Shown: positions 1-9,316, numbered from the stretch's first letter. The stretch: DNA of 64,000 nt from Labilibaculum sp. DW002 (GCF_029029525.1 NZ_JAKJSC010000008.1:89072-153071), one strand, 5' to 3'. The notes: generated by a model from the sequence alone, not told the origin. Numbers and translations are program-made.

Positions 1-1129
1 ACTTGTTATCGTAATGAGTTGGCTCGGTATAAGTTGTAATTACACCCTCGAAGTTACGCAAAATCACTTTAGTTGGACTTTGTGAAACAACATACTGAGG
101 CATAACCGGAATTTTACCACCTCCACCTGGAGCATCAACTACAAAAGTTGGAACTGCAAAACCAGACGTATGACCACGAAGACTCTCGATAATCTCGATA
201 CCCTTAGAAACAGGTGTTCTAAAATGTGAAAGTCCCATAGATAGGTCACACTGATAGATATAGTAAGGACGAATACGGTTCATTACCAAGTTGTGAACCA
301 ATTTCTTCATGACGTGTACACAGTCGTTAACACCTTTCAATAGTACCGACTGGTTACCCAATGGTACACCTGCATTAGCTAAACGAGCAACAGCTTCTTT
401 AGCTTCTCCAGTCATCTCGTCAGAATGGTTGAAATGCGTATTAACCCAAACCGGATGGTATTTCTTAAGCATATTCACCAATCCTTCAGTAATACGCTGT
501 GGCAATACAACAGGTGTACGAGTTCCGATACGGATAATCTCAACGTGAGGAATATCGCGTAATGAACTAATGATATATTCTAACTGATCATCACCAATCA
601 AAAGAGCGTCACCACCAGAAAGAACAACATCTCTTACTTGAGGTGTGTTTCTGATGTACTCAATTGCTTTGTTGATATTGTCCTTTGGTGTTGAAGCATC
701 AGACTGACCCGCAAAACGACGACGTGTACAGTGACGACAATACATCGAACACATATCAGTAATCAAGAATAATACACGATCCGGATAACGGTGAGTTAAT
801 CCAGGAACCGGAGAATCCTCATCCTCGTGTAATGGATCTAAAAGATCAGCATCAGCATGGTGAACTTCCAATCCTGTAGGAATAGCCTGCTTACGAACAG
901 GACATTCTGCATTATCAACATCTACAAGAGATAAATAATATGGTGTAATCGCCATACGTAATGTTGCTAACGACTTCTTAACACCTTCTTCTTCATCAGC
1001 AGTAAGGTTAATGTATTTCTTAAGATCCTCTAAAGTTTCAATACGGTTTCTTACCTGCCATCTCCAATCGTTCCACTGCTCGTCTGTAACCTGAGGAAAC
1101 ATTGATCTGCGTCTGTCGTTGTTAGTCAT
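1..1129 (-). CDS. kamA: Lysine 2,3-aminomutase (C-terminus cut by window edge)
   Basis: Radical-SAM, PLP-dependent enzyme that converts L-lysine to L-beta-lysine, the first step of lysine fermentation. The translated minus strand begins [14 protein letters not shown]. The radical-SAM cysteines lie in [12 protein letters not shown] (about C127, C131, C134), and the PLP-lysine motif PGGGGK is near residue 339, close to the window edge. About 376 codons are present; the family is about 415 long, so roughly 40 C-terminal residues lie outside. Its ATG overlaps the kdd stop by one base (TAATG), indicating translational coupling as the fifth gene of the operon. Identification is very secure from both cofactor motifs and the neighbours. 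Confidence 0.96.
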   Translation of the reverse strand, partial: MTNNDRRRSMFPQVTDEQWNDWRWQVRNRIETLEDLKKYINLTADEEEGVKKSLATLRMAITPYYLSLVDVDNAECPVRKQAIPTGLEVHHADADLLDPLHEDEDSPVPGLTHRYPDRVLFLITDMCSMYCRHCTRRRFAGQSDASTPKDNINKAIEYIRNTPQVRDVVLSGGDALLIGDDQLEYIISSLRDIPHVEIIRIGTRTPVVLPQRITEGLVNMLKKYHPVWVNTHFNHSDEMTGEAKEAVARLANAGVPLGNQSVLLKGVNDCVHVMKKLVHNLVMNRIRPYYIYQCDLSMGLSHFRTPVSKGIEIIESLRGHTSGFAVPTFVVDAPGGGGKIPVMPQYVVSQSPTKVILRNFEGVITTYTEPTHYDNK

Positions 1130-2163
1130 TATACGTATAATTTTTCAAATAACTCTCTAATTCCTTTTGACTCTCTAACGATTTCAAGTGTTAGGTCGGC
1201 ATGTCCAATTGCATAACCGTTTCCAACAATCATATCAACGTCTTTACCAACACCTTCAGCACCTAAAGCTGCTTTAGAGAAAGAAGTCGCCATAGAGAAG
1301 AAATAAACACAACCACGATCTTTAGTAATCAAGATTGAAGACATCTCAGTAGAAGCAACATTTACATTGTTGATTACCACATCACATCCTTCTTCGCCAG
1401 TGATTTCAGTTACACGCGTGTAAATATCCATGACGTCAGTTGCATCACCGATCAATACGTCGTGAGCTAATCCTAATTCTTTAATTCGCTGTGCGTTCTC
1501 TTCAGAATACTCAACAACAATTACTTTTCCTTTAGGACCTACCTTTTTCATTGCCTGATAGCAACAAAGTACACCTGATTTTCCACCACCACCGATGATG
1601 CAAACTGTGTCGCCTTCCTTAACCAAACGATCAACCTGAGCAGGAGCACCCGCTACATCAAGAGCAGCTAAAGCTAATTTCTCCGGTAGGTCAGATGGAA
1701 GAACAGCGTAAAGACCTGAAGCGAAAAGAATCGCTTGTCCATCAATATCAACCTGATCATTAGATAGGTTAATATTCGTGATCTTATCGATATTAAGAGG
1801 TGTAAGAGATAGAGAAACTAAAGTTGCTACCTTATCGCCTACTTTAAGATTTTGATTTGGAAAATTTGGTCCAACTTCTTTAATTGTACCAATTAACATT
1901 CCTCCGGAACCCGTTACCGGATTTTGCATTTTACCACGTTCGCCAACAATAGAAAGAATCATTTCTTCCATCTTAGCCGTATCAGCATTGCAAGCACCTT
2001 TTACTTGAGTAAAACTTGCTGAGTCGATATTAAGTGTCTGTACATCAATCAAAACTTCATTATCGTAGATTGACATTGTATTATCCAACTTTTGAGCTGG
2101 CTGTGGAAGAGTTCCTTTTGGCTCAAGGACTCTGTGAGTTCCGTATTTGTTTCCTTTGTTCAT
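1129..2163 (-). CDS. kdd: L-erythro-3,5-diaminohexanoate dehydrogenase
   Basis: NAD(P)-dependent oxidative deaminase of the lysine fermentation pathway, converting 3,5-diaminohexanoate to 3-keto-5-aminohexanoate. The protein has 344 residues, the usual family length, with an alcohol-dehydrogenase-like fold and a glycine-rich Rossmann motif GGGGKSG at about 191-197. It sits between kce and kamA and its stop overlaps the kamA start. The gap to kce (2164-2227) holds a short imperfect direct repeat (gttagcaattagct / gttggcaattagct). The assignment rests on overall sequence character plus the diagnostic operon; ordinary zinc-type ADHs lack this context. Confidence 0.93.
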   Translation of the reverse strand: MNKGNKYGTHRVLEPKGTLPQPAQKLDNTMSIYDNEVLIDVQTLNIDSASFTQVKGACNADTAKMEEMILSIVGERGKMQNPVTGSGGMLIGTIKEVGPNFPNQNLKVGDKVATLVSLSLTPLNIDKITNINLSNDQVDIDGQAILFASGLYAVLPSDLPEKLALAALDVAGAPAQVDRLVKEGDTVCIIGGGGKSGVLCCYQAMKKVGPKGKVIVVEYSEENAQRIKELGLAHDVLIGDATDVMDIYTRVTEITGEEGCDVVINNVNVASTEMSSILITKDRGCVYFFSMATSFSKAALGAEGVGKDVDMIVGNGYAIGHADLTLEIVRESKGIRELFEKLYV

Positions 2164-2227
2164 TTCTATATTCTAAAGCTGTTAGCAATTAGCTGTTGGC
2201 AATTAGCTATTCCCGTTACGAAAATCA

Positions 2228-3073
2228 CTAAAAGCCAATGGCATTTTTTATTTTTGCTTTTAAACCTAAAATTTCTCTTGCCTCAGCTGGAGTTGCAATT
2301 TCGCGACCAAACTCATTAGCCAAACGAACTACTTTCTCAACTAATTGACCATTCGATTCTGCAACAACACCTCTTGAAATCATTGTGTTATCTTCGAATC
2401 CAACACGAACATGACCACCATCGATAATAGCAGCTGCAGCTAATGGGAATTCAAATCGTCCGATACCTGCTACTGTATAAGTTGCATCAGCAGGAATACT
2501 ACCACGCATGAATACAAAATCGCGAAGTGTTCCGGAGATTCCACCGTTTACTCCCATTACAAAATCGAAGTGCATTGGTGACTTAATAAAACCTTTCTTG
2601 TGAAGGCGAAGTGCCATGTCAATCATCGACTTATCGAAAACTTCCAATTCAGGCTTAATTCCTCTTTCAATCATTTTTTCACCGAAATACTTGATCGTAT
2701 TCTCAGTGTTTTCGAAAATCTCATCACCACCAAAGTTTAATGTACCACAGTCAAGAGTTGCCATTTCCGGATTCAACTCAGTAGGCTGAAGTCTTTCGTC
2801 GTTGGTCATACCAACTGCACCACCTGTTGATGGCTGAATAATTACATCAGGATATTGAGCATGGATAGCATCCATTACTAGCTTAAAACGATCTTTATCC
2901 TGAGTCGGTGTACCATCGTCATGACGAACATGAAGGTGAATGATACTTGCACCAGCTTTAATTGCTGATCCGGCTTCGCGAACACATTCTTCAACTGTAT
3001 ATGGAACAGCAGGGTTATGCTCTTTTGTTACTTCGGCGCCACTAATTGCGGCTGTGATAATTAACTTTTCCAT
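2228..3073 (-). CDS. kce: 3-keto-5-aminohexanoate cleavage enzyme
   Basis: BKACE-family zinc enzyme that condenses 3-keto-5-aminohexanoate with acetyl-CoA to give acetoacetate and 3-aminobutyryl-CoA. The protein has 281 residues. Family metal and catalytic features are visible: E14 in SGAEVTKEHNP, H46 and H48 in IIHLHVRHDDG, and GHVRVGFEDN at about 220-229. It lies 7 bases downstream of kal and upstream of kdd, the expected operon position. The BKACE superfamily (DUF849) has many substrates, but the kal and kdd neighbours fix this one as Kce. Confidence 0.95.
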   Translation of the reverse strand: MEKLIITAAISGAEVTKEHNPAVPYTVEECVREAGSAIKAGASIIHLHVRHDDGTPTQDKDRFKLVMDAIHAQYPDVIIQPSTGGAVGMTNDERLQPTELNPEMATLDCGTLNFGGDEIFENTENTIKYFGEKMIERGIKPELEVFDKSMIDMALRLHKKGFIKSPMHFDFVMGVNGGISGTLRDFVFMRGSIPADATYTVAGIGRFEFPLAAAAIIDGGHVRVGFEDNTMISRGVVAESNGQLVEKVVRLANEFGREIATPAEAREILGLKAKIKNAIGF

Positions 3074-3080
3074 GGCTTAA

Positions 3081-3464
3081 TTATTTACGTTGGCTAGCTT
3101 TTGGCGTCACACAAGTTCCGATAGCACGACATGTTACGATTGGCTCTTCCAGCAAATCACAAGCAGAATCAGAAATATCTGTTCTAGGAACGATAACCTT
3201 ACGAGCTTCAAATTTCATCTTACGGCTAGAGTTACCTTCTTTGATAATCTCACCTACTGCCTCAATGTAATCGCCAGCATAAACAGGAGCTAAAAATTCA
3301 ACGCTTTCGTATCCTGCAAACAAACCCTCATCGCCATCACGACGAATCAATAGCTCAGTAGCTACATCACCAAAAAGCTGAAGCATTTTAGCACCATCAA
3401 CAAGATTTCCACCATAATGAGCATCGTGTGAACTCATGCGTACTCTAATAATTGCTTGTTCCAT
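3081..3464 (-). CDS. kal: 3-aminobutyryl-CoA ammonia lyase
   Basis: Small hotdog-fold enzyme (127 residues) that removes ammonia from L-3-aminobutyryl-CoA to yield crotonyl-CoA, which is reduced onward to butyrate. It begins [19 protein letters not shown], with the [19 protein letters not shown] region typical of hotdog thioesterase-like Kal proteins. It is packed between atoD (13-base gap) and kce (7-base gap) in the lysine operon. Sequence alone would only say hotdog thioesterase; the operon makes Kal by far the likeliest. Confidence 0.92.
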   Translation of the reverse strand: MEQAIIRVRMSSHDAHYGGNLVDGAKMLQLFGDVATELLIRRDGDEGLFAGYESVEFLAPVYAGDYIEAVGEIIKEGNSSRKMKFEARKVIVPRTDISDSACDLLEEPIVTCRAIGTCVTPKASQRK

Positions 3465-3477
3465 TTGTATATATTAG

Positions 3478-4125
3478 TTAGTTGTTTACAATAAAATCTA
3501 CGAAAATATGAGGCGTTTTGATCTCTTCTGGCTTTAAGCTTCCAGCCTCCACCATTTGTTGAGCCTCTACAATGACAATATCAGCAGCAGTAGCCATCAA
3601 TGGATTGAAATTTTGAGACGTTCCGCGGTAAGTTAGATTACCATGGGTATCACTCATGCTTGCTCCAATTAAAGAAACATCAGCACGAAGTGGTTTTTCA
3701 AGAATAAACTCTTTTCCATCAACAGTAATGATGTCTTTTCCTTCTGCAACAACAGTTCCAAGGCCAGTTGGTGTTAAAACACCGCCTAAACCAGCTCCGC
3801 CAGCACGCACACGTTCAGCTAAAGTTCCCTGAGGACTAAACTCAACAATTAATTCACCATTATTCATTTGCTCAATTGAAGCAGTATTAGCTCCAATGTA
3901 TGAAGTGATAACCTTATCAACTTGCTTATTTGCAATCAATTTACCTAAACCCTTATCGGCAAATGCTGTATCGTTACAAACAATTGTTAAATTTTTAACA
4001 TTCGATTCAACAATACCATCAACTATTTTATTGGCAGTTCCAACCGTTAAAAAGCCACCAATCATGATAGTCATACCATCTTTAACCTTGGCAACAGCCT
4101 CTTCAAATGAAATTATCTTGTTCAT
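3478..4125 (-). CDS. atoD: Acetate/butyrate-acetoacetate CoA-transferase, subunit A
   Basis: Type I CoA-transferase alpha subunit, predicted to exchange CoA between butyryl-CoA or acetyl-CoA and acetoacetate at the end of lysine fermentation. I start at MNKIISFEEAV (215 residues, normal for AtoD). A longer frame reaches back to 4170 but adds a non-conserved stretch (MKSGVFWRNSKNIFS). Family features are GGFLTVGTANKIVDG at the N-terminus and the SPQGTLAERVRAGGAGLGG loop. It is the first gene of the operon. The partner beta subunit (atoA), which carries the catalytic glutamate, is not in the window and may lie left of kamA. A -7 box (TATCTTTG on the minus strand) lies at 4203-4210. Confidence 0.9.
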   Translation of the reverse strand: MNKIISFEEAVAKVKDGMTIMIGGFLTVGTANKIVDGIVESNVKNLTIVCNDTAFADKGLGKLIANKQVDKVITSYIGANTASIEQMNNGELIVEFSPQGTLAERVRAGGAGLGGVLTPTGLGTVVAEGKDIITVDGKEFILEKPLRADVSLIGASMSDTHGNLTYRGTSQNFNPLMATAADIVIVEAQQMVEAGSLKPEEIKTPHIFVDFIVNN

Positions 4126-4695
4126 CGAAAAAATATTTTTACTGTTTCGCCAAAAAACTCCTGATTTCAAACAAAATAGAAGCTATGAAACTATTTTCGA
4201 AACAAAGATATACTTTTAATGCAGTAGTGAAAACGTTTGCGAGTCTTCATATTAAGAATTATTCTAAATGGTGAAAAACTGAAACAACATCATCTTTTGA
4301 TTCATTCTAAACAAGATCAAATTTCTTATAAAACTGCTCAATATCGATCAATTCTGCGTGTAATTTTAAACATTAATGTTAATTTTACGCTATCGAGTTG
4401 AAAAATTTCAATTCGATTCATGCTTAAAAACACACATTAAATTAGTTTTTACTCGACATGTTATACAACATATCAGTGCTTAGAATGCAAAACTTCAAGC
4501 AAAAAGTATGATTCTAATCAGAAATTGGGTTATTTCTTAAGAATTTCAGAAGGAAAAAGGGGATTTGAGAATATCCACCCCCTCTCTGCGACTAGCTTTG
4601 TCGCAGAATGGAGTTTAGCTATGTTAATGTTTATTTTTTAACGAGTATTATCTTATAATCAAACAAGTATTTGGATTTCTAAAACCCATCGCATT
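4126..4695. other. 570-bp intergenic region upstream of the lysine operon
   Basis: No convincing ORF. A Bacteroidetes -7 box for the lysine operon (CAAAGATA on plus, TATCTTTG on minus) is at 4203-4210, about 70 bases before the chosen atoD ATG; no clear -33 box is visible. Near the right end an 8-bp hairpin, TCTGCGAC / GTCGCAGA with a 7-base loop (4585-4607), has no T-tract on either strand, so it is not an obvious terminator. The rest is AT-rich and featureless to me. Confidence 0.5.
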
Positions 4696-5133
4696 TTAGG
4701 CTTTCTTAAAAATTTCAATCTGCCTAAAACCTAATACAAAAAGAGCAATCAGTTTAAGCACCTCCATCAAAATGTACATTTTGTGTACTGAACTTTTTTC
4801 TGGAACCATACCCTGCATTATTAGTTGAGCATGTTGTTTTAATTCTGGAAGTAGGTAACCTGACTGCGCAACAATAAATGTGAAAATGGTCAAACCAGTC
4901 ACAACCACGATCTTATCCGTATAATAAATGAATACATAGATCAATAAAGCAGCACTAAACAGCCGCTCTACCATATTTAAAGCCCCAAAAACATGCGTCC
5001 CTACTTCTAAAGCAGTTGGTAAGTCGAGCGATTGTGCCCTAAATTTGACCCAGGCCTCCATAAAACTAATTGCTAAAAGAAAACCAATCCAAACAAAGGA
5101 AAGGACAAATCCATATTTTGATATTTTATTCAT
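4696..5133 (-). CDS. Conserved integral membrane protein, unknown function
   Basis: Not recognised. From MNKISKYGFVLS the protein has 145 residues with about four hydrophobic helices: FVLSFVWIGFLLAISFME; FSAALLIYVFIYY; IVVVTGLTIFTFIVAQSGYLL; and LMEVLKLIALFVLGF. A longer frame reaches 5211, but its extra N-terminus (MNNLMIKEDRIK...) is lysine- and asparagine-rich and looks like upstream leader. It is monocistronic, with 5330 as the end of the next gene. It resembles small DUF4149-like or cytochrome-associated membrane proteins only in topology. Function is open. Confidence 0.6.
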   Translation of the reverse strand: MNKISKYGFVLSFVWIGFLLAISFMEAWVKFRAQSLDLPTALEVGTHVFGALNMVERLFSAALLIYVFIYYTDKIVVVTGLTIFTFIVAQSGYLLPELKQHAQLIMQGMVPEKSSVHKMYILMEVLKLIALFVLGFRQIEIFKKA

Positions 5134-5330
5134 TTCACCATTATTATTTTGATTGATTAAAAATAAGAAAATGTATTTAATTCTATCCTCTTTTATCATC
5201 AAATTATTCATGCGTATTTTAAGACGGGAATTACAAACAGAAAAAGTCCCTTTCCTTTTTCACAAACTCATTTGTAAAAAAGCAAAAGGACAACACATTT
5301 CATTTTTATAATCTCCTCACATCAGGATCA

Positions 5331-6011
5331 TTAATCTCGCCTTCCCATGTAAAGCATCACATAATAAAGTAAGGTAGCCAAAGACGAAAGAGCCGCAACA
5401 AAGTAGGTGTATGCTGCCCATTTCAAAGCATCGTAAGCACTCTTTTGAGTTTCTTGCGTTGTGATACCCGATGTTTTTAGCCACACAAGGGCACGTCTAC
5501 TAGCATCTACCTCTACAGGTAAAGTTATAATACTAAACAAGGTAGTTCCTGCAAACAACACGATACCAGCCAAAAGCAATTGTGGAAAGCTATTTACCAT
5601 GACAATTCCGGCTAAAAGAACCCATTGCACCCACTTGGAACTAAAGCTAACAACAGGGACCAGAGCAGAGCGCATCTGCAACCAAGAATATGCCTGTGCA
5701 TGTTGAATTGCATGTCCAGTTTCGTGCGCAGCTACGGCCGCTGCAGCAATGCTTTTACCGTAATAAACATCCTGACTGAGATTAATGGTTTTATCTGTCG
5801 GATTGTAATGATCTGAAAGCTTACCTCCAACAGAACCAATTCTTACTCCATTGATACCATGATCTCGTAGCATTTGCTCAACAACCTCACGACCTGTCAT
5901 TCCATTAGCCGTAGGAAGTTGCGAATACCTCTTAAACCTCGATTTTAATTGACTACTCACCAACCAACTTAGTAAAGTGAATGCAATAAATATGATCCAA
6001 ATTCCGCTCAT
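5331..6011 (-). CDS. YugP-like membrane zinc metallopeptidase
   Basis: Neutral zinc metallopeptidase of the YugP/Zn_peptidase_2 family, 226 residues. It has an N-terminal membrane anchor (residues 3-19), the sequence GSVGGKLSDHYNPTDKTINLS typical of the family, and the zinc motif HETGH at about 96-100 followed by AIQHAQAYSW. Two or three further hydrophobic segments follow (about 118-160 and near the C-terminus). The active site faces the cytoplasm or membrane; the substrate is unknown for this family. It stands alone between a membrane protein and a divergently transcribed acyltransferase. Confidence 0.88.
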   Translation of the reverse strand: MSGIWIIFIAFTLLSWLVSSQLKSRFKRYSQLPTANGMTGREVVEQMLRDHGINGVRIGSVGGKLSDHYNPTDKTINLSQDVYYGKSIAAAAVAAHETGHAIQHAQAYSWLQMRSALVPVVSFSSKWVQWVLLAGIVMVNSFPQLLLAGIVLFAGTTLFSIITLPVEVDASRRALVWLKTSGITTQETQKSAYDALKWAAYTYFVAALSSLATLLYYVMLYMGRRD

Positions 6012-6307
6012 TTTAATCCTCCAATTATTTTTATTCCAACTGTAATATCAATAAACAAGCTCACAAAGTCAAATTCTTTGCCAAATTTGAATCACTTTCT
6101 ATTTCTGCCTATTTGACAGATAAAGACACACATAAATGAAGAGCCATCCTCCCCAAACCCAGTTAGATAGTAAACCTATCTAAAAATGCAAATATTTGAA
6201 TTTCAAGGGGATTAATATATCTGAATGATAAAAAGTAAGTCCTATTTCTTAGACTTTCCATATAATTTGCTTATTTTTGCCTTTCCTTAAAACAAAACGA
6301 ATCAGCA

Positions 6308-7474
6308 ATGTTCACCGACTCAGATTTTGATGCCATTCGCCCCTATAACGACACTGAAGTAGTAGAAATTATTGGGCGTTTAATAAAAGAAGAAGCTTTT
6401 ATTCGTTTCGCCCAACAGTTATTCCCAGGATTTTCGAAAGAAATGATTGTGAAATCTCTAGGAGGTGTTAATACAGTAAAAGAATTTCAGAGCAACTTCA
6501 CTGTTCGACTGGCACAACATATTATCGACCATACTACCAAGGGAATTACCATTGATGGTTTGGACAATTTAGATCCAAAAGAAAGCTATTTATTTATCTC
6601 AGATCATCGAGATATTATTTTAGATTCGGCACTACTAAACGTAATGCTTCATAACAATGGATTTGAAACGACAGAGATTGCAATTGGTAGTAATCTTTTA
6701 ATTCAACCCTGGATTTCAGATTTAGTAAAACTGAACAAAAGCTTTGTTGTGCAAAGAAATGTTTCAGTTCGCGAAATGCTAACTAGCTCCAAGCAACTAT
6801 CTTCATATATCCAATACGCGTTGAATACTAAAAAAGCATCAATTTGGATTGCTCAAAGAGAAGGGCGAACCAAGGATGGTGACGACAGAACTCAGCAGAG
6901 CTTGTTGAAGATGCTACAAATGGATAGTGGAGAATGTTCTTTTTCAGAATATTTTAAAAACTTGCGCATTGTTCCTGTAGCAATTTCGTACGAATACGAA
7001 CCGTGCGATGCAATGAAAACAATTGAGCTTTATAAAAAAGAAACTGATCCTGCTTTCAAAAAGACTCCAAAAGATGATTTGCGAAGCATGATTAGAGGAA
7101 TGGTAAATGAAAAAGGACGTGTAAACTTTGTCATTGGAAAGCCTATCTCTGAAATGTTAGATGTGATTGAAAAAATGGAAGATAGCAGAGATAAATACAA
7201 AGCTCTTGCGGATTTAATCGATTACAGAATTCACAAAAACTACAAACTGTGGCCAGATAATTACATTGCCTTTGACATTGTAAATAACACGAAAGAATTT
7301 GGACACAAATACACCGAAGAAGAAAAGGATCTTTTCTTAAAGCACATGGAGAAGAAAATTAGCTCTGAAGAAGGTGATATGGATCGATTAAGCCAAATAT
7401 TCCTGGAGATCTATGCAAATCCTGTAAAAAACAGACTAGAACTTACAAAACCGGATTTTATACCGGAGAAATAA
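6308..7474 (+). CDS. Glycerolipid acyltransferase (PlsB/PlsC-like)
   Basis: A 388-residue member of the lysophospholipid / glycerol-3-phosphate acyltransferase superfamily, likely acting in phospholipid synthesis at the inner membrane. The acyltransferase block is YLFISDHRDIILDSALL (about 94-110), followed by the substrate-binding block QREGRTKDGDDRTQ (about 183-196). The catalytic His and Asp are separated by five residues (H100, D106) rather than the usual four; this may be a family variant. A -7 promoter box TATTTTTG lies at 6272-6279. A strong terminator follows at 7480-7509, so the gene is monocistronic. Confidence 0.82.
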   Translation: MFTDSDFDAIRPYNDTEVVEIIGRLIKEEAFIRFAQQLFPGFSKEMIVKSLGGVNTVKEFQSNFTVRLAQHIIDHTTKGITIDGLDNLDPKESYLFISDHRDIILDSALLNVMLHNNGFETTEIAIGSNLLIQPWISDLVKLNKSFVVQRNVSVREMLTSSKQLSSYIQYALNTKKASIWIAQREGRTKDGDDRTQQSLLKMLQMDSGECSFSEYFKNLRIVPVAISYEYEPCDAMKTIELYKKETDPAFKKTPKDDLRSMIRGMVNEKGRVNFVIGKPISEMLDVIEKMEDSRDKYKALADLIDYRIHKNYKLWPDNYIAFDIVNNTKEFGHKYTEEEKDLFLKHMEKKISSEEGDMDRLSQIFLEIYANPVKNRLELTKPDFIPEK

Positions 7475-7479
7475 TATAC

Positions 7480-7509
7480 AATGGCTTTCTTTTCGAAAGC
7501 CATTTTTTT
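7480..7509 (+). terminator. Rho-independent terminator of the acyltransferase gene
   Basis: Perfect stem ATGGCTTTC / GAAAGCCAT with a 5-base loop, then six T residues, 6 bases after the stop codon at 7474. Confidence 0.93.
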
Positions 7510-7557
7510 ATGAACCTTTTTTTTAATAATTTCATTCCACGAATAAATGAAACGTAT

Positions 7558-7773
7558 ATGAAACTAATTAAACTACTTTTAATCATGTCCACCTTTTTAA
7601 TTATGGTGGCTGCAATTTTAAACCTTTTAAGTTCATCGGCACCAGAACCCGACAGAACCGGAATTTACATTGAACTTGTTGTAATGTTTATTCTTACCAT
7701 ATCTATGGTATTACTTAACAATCAAGAAAAAAAGATAAAAGAATTAGAACAAAATAAGAACGAGGAACTATAA
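7558..7773 (+). CDS. Small two-helix membrane protein, unknown
   Basis: Not recognised. The 71-residue product begins MKLIKLLLIMSTFLIMVAAILNLL, has a second hydrophobic segment (YIELVVMFILTISMVLL) and a charged tail (NNQEKKIKELEQNKNEEL). An in-frame upstream ATG at 7510 is rejected because it falls in the T-tract of the preceding terminator, so that region should not be on a separate mRNA. The stop codon forms the loop of the gene's own terminator. Probably a lineage-specific inner-membrane protein. Confidence 0.6.
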   Translation: MKLIKLLLIMSTFLIMVAAILNLLSSSAPEPDRTGIYIELVVMFILTISMVLLNNQEKKIKELEQNKNEEL

Positions 7774-7787
7774 TAGTTCCTTTTTTT
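7763..7787 (+). terminator. Terminator overlapping the stop codon of the small membrane protein
   Basis: AGGAACTA / TAGTTCCT stem whose 3-base loop is the TAA stop (7771-7773), followed by seven T residues. The coding end doubles as the terminator stem. Confidence 0.9.
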
Positions 7788-7938
7788 ACGCTTTTTTTTT
7801 TAAGAATTGAAACAAAAAATGGAATGAATAAGTAAAATCGTAAAAAATGTTAAGGCATGTTAATCGACTCTTTTAACTACAAATAAAATTGTAGATTCGT
7901 AACACAAGCTTTATCAAAAACTATAAATTCAAACCAAT

Positions 7939-8130
7939 ATGCTTGAACAAACAAAAATCGTACTTGCTAATGTTAGTTTTGATTTCGCTCTTTTTAGAAA
8001 AGAGTTAGTAAAGGCCATAAAATGGCTGAATCCTGCAGATTTCGAAACACTGAAAAATTGGTGTTTGGAAAATTACTCTGGACAATATCAAGAAATAATC
8101 TCGGAAGTAATGCTTCCACAAACATCTTAA
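7939..8130 (+). CDS. Small conserved hypothetical protein (63 aa)
   Basis: Not recognised. The sequence starts MLEQTKIVLANVSFDFALFR and includes KELVKAIKWLNPADFETLKNW. It is soluble, with amphipathic helices and no signal peptide. It has its own terminator immediately downstream (8157-8186) and sits between two other short orphan genes, each with its own strong terminator. Codon use matches neighbours. The clean terminator supports it being a real gene. Confidence 0.65.
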   Translation: MLEQTKIVLANVSFDFALFRKELVKAIKWLNPADFETLKNWCLENYSGQYQEIISEVMLPQTS

Positions 8131-8156
8131 CATAGAAAATTTAATTATTCTATACT

Positions 8157-8186
8157 GAGGATCTTGGAAGCAAGATCCTCTTTTTT
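8157..8186 (+). terminator. Strong rho-independent terminator
   Basis: Ten-base-pair perfect stem GAGGATCTTG / CAAGATCCTC with loop GAAG, then six T residues; it closes the 63-aa gene. Confidence 0.95.
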
Positions 8187-8263
8187 ATGCAATTAATTCA
8201 TTCTCTGAAATATCTATCATTAAAAAAAATGAAGTATCTTCGCAACAGAAAAAAAATCAGAAA

Positions 8264-8560
8264 ATGATAAAAATATTACGTCATATTAAAGTAGGAGATC
8301 AGGAATTTGTAACCTGGTTTGGAATGGAAATCAAGAAAAAAGGAAATAGACCTAACATAGATATTTTCTATTATACTTCTGATCCAAGTGAAGAGTTAAG
8401 CGTCCACCAGTTGATCAAATCAAATTTTCAAAGCAAACAAGAAGCTATGCAATTTGGGATCAAATATATGCGTAGCATGTATCAAGAAATGCTAAAGCGC
8501 GAACGTGAACTTGCTTATGAGAAAAAGAACGACGACTCTGAAGACTCTGATGACTTTTAG
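8264..8560 (+). CDS. Conserved hypothetical protein (98 aa), acidic tail
   Basis: Not recognised. It begins MIKILRHIKVGDQEFVTWFG, has a mixed alpha/beta look, then a long charged helix (GIKYMRSMYQEMLKRERELAYEKK, about 66-89) and an acidic tail DDSEDSDDF. No signal peptide or membrane segment. A TATCTTCG near-consensus -7 box precedes it around 8234. A bidirectional terminator separates it from the convergent response regulator. Function unknown. Confidence 0.7.
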   Translation: MIKILRHIKVGDQEFVTWFGMEIKKKGNRPNIDIFYYTSDPSEELSVHQLIKSNFQSKQEAMQFGIKYMRSMYQEMLKRERELAYEKKNDDSEDSDDF

Positions 8561-8571
8561 AGAATCTAATT

Positions 8572-8608
8572 AAAAAAAAACGCCGATCAAATGATCGGCG
8601 TTTTTTTT
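8572..8608. terminator. Bidirectional terminator between convergent genes
   Basis: CGCCGATC / GATCGGCG stem with AAAT loop, flanked by nine A on the left and eight T on the right, so it can act on both strands: for the 98-aa gene (plus) and the response regulator gene (minus). Confidence 0.95.
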
Positions 8609-8623
8609 ATATCTCAATATCTG

Positions 8624-9310
8624 TTACATGATCAACTTATATCCTTTACCATGAACATTAATAATTTCAATCCCTGGTTCAGGCTTAAGATGCTTTCTAA
8701 GCTTGGTAATATACACATCCATACTACGAGCGTTAAAATAATTATCATCCGACCAAATCGTTCTTAAAGCTAAATTACGCTCCAAAACTTTATTTACATT
8801 ATTACAAAGAAGCTTTAACAACTCCGATTCTTTTGTAGTTAGTTTAGTTGTAACGTCACCATCTTGAAGAAACTGCTTTTTAGAATCAAACAAAAAGCGA
8901 CCCAACTTAAATTCTTCCTGAGTATTCTCATTTTTCACTCCGGAAGTTCTTCTTAGCACAGCCTCAATTCGTACCAATAACTCTTCCATACTAAATGGTT
9001 TGGTCATATAATCATCTGCACCCAATTTAAAGCCTTCCAATACATCTTCCTTCATTGACTTTGCAGTTAAAAAGATAATAGGAATCTCGCTGTTGATCAA
9101 ACGAATATCTTTGGCTAGTGTAAAACCATCTCTATGTGGCATCATGATATCAAAAATGCACAGATCATATGGATTTTTCAAAAACTCATCATAAGCTTTA
9201 TCACCATCCTCACAAAGAGTGGTATCATAACCCTTGGCTACCAAATATTCTTTTAATAAAAGTCCAAGATTAGCGTCATCTTCTGCTAGTAAAATCTTTA
9301 CTTGTTCCAT
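8624..9310 (-). CDS. OmpR/PhoB-type response regulator (RprY-like)
   Basis: A 228-residue two-component regulator. The receiver domain (about 5-118) has the acidic pair D11/D12, phospho-acceptor D54 in DLCIFDIMMP, and the switch lysine in GADDYMTKPF. The C-terminal winged helix (about 130-228) includes ARSMDVYITKLRKHL and the end INVHGKGYKLIM. It lies 6 bases downstream of its cognate kinase. It resembles Bacteroides RprY in architecture; targets are unknown. A second, closely similar system sits at 61657-63958. Confidence 0.93.
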   Translation of the reverse strand: MEQVKILLAEDDANLGLLLKEYLVAKGYDTTLCEDGDKAYDEFLKNPYDLCIFDIMMPHRDGFTLAKDIRLINSEIPIIFLTAKSMKEDVLEGFKLGADDYMTKPFSMEELLVRIEAVLRRTSGVKNENTQEEFKLGRFLFDSKKQFLQDGDVTTKLTTKESELLKLLCNNVNKVLERNLALRTIWSDDNYFNARSMDVYITKLRKHLKPEPGIEIINVHGKGYKLIM

Positions 9311-9316
9311 ATGTAT

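Noticed and set aside
4585..4607. 8-bp hairpin in the intergenic region before the lysine operon
   Set aside because: No T-tract on either strand and no link to a gene; not counted as a terminator.
7510..7557. Upstream ATG for the small two-helix membrane protein
   Set aside because: The codon lies at the T-tract of the preceding terminator, so it is unlikely to be on the mRNA; the ATG at 7558 starts a normal hydrophobic segment.
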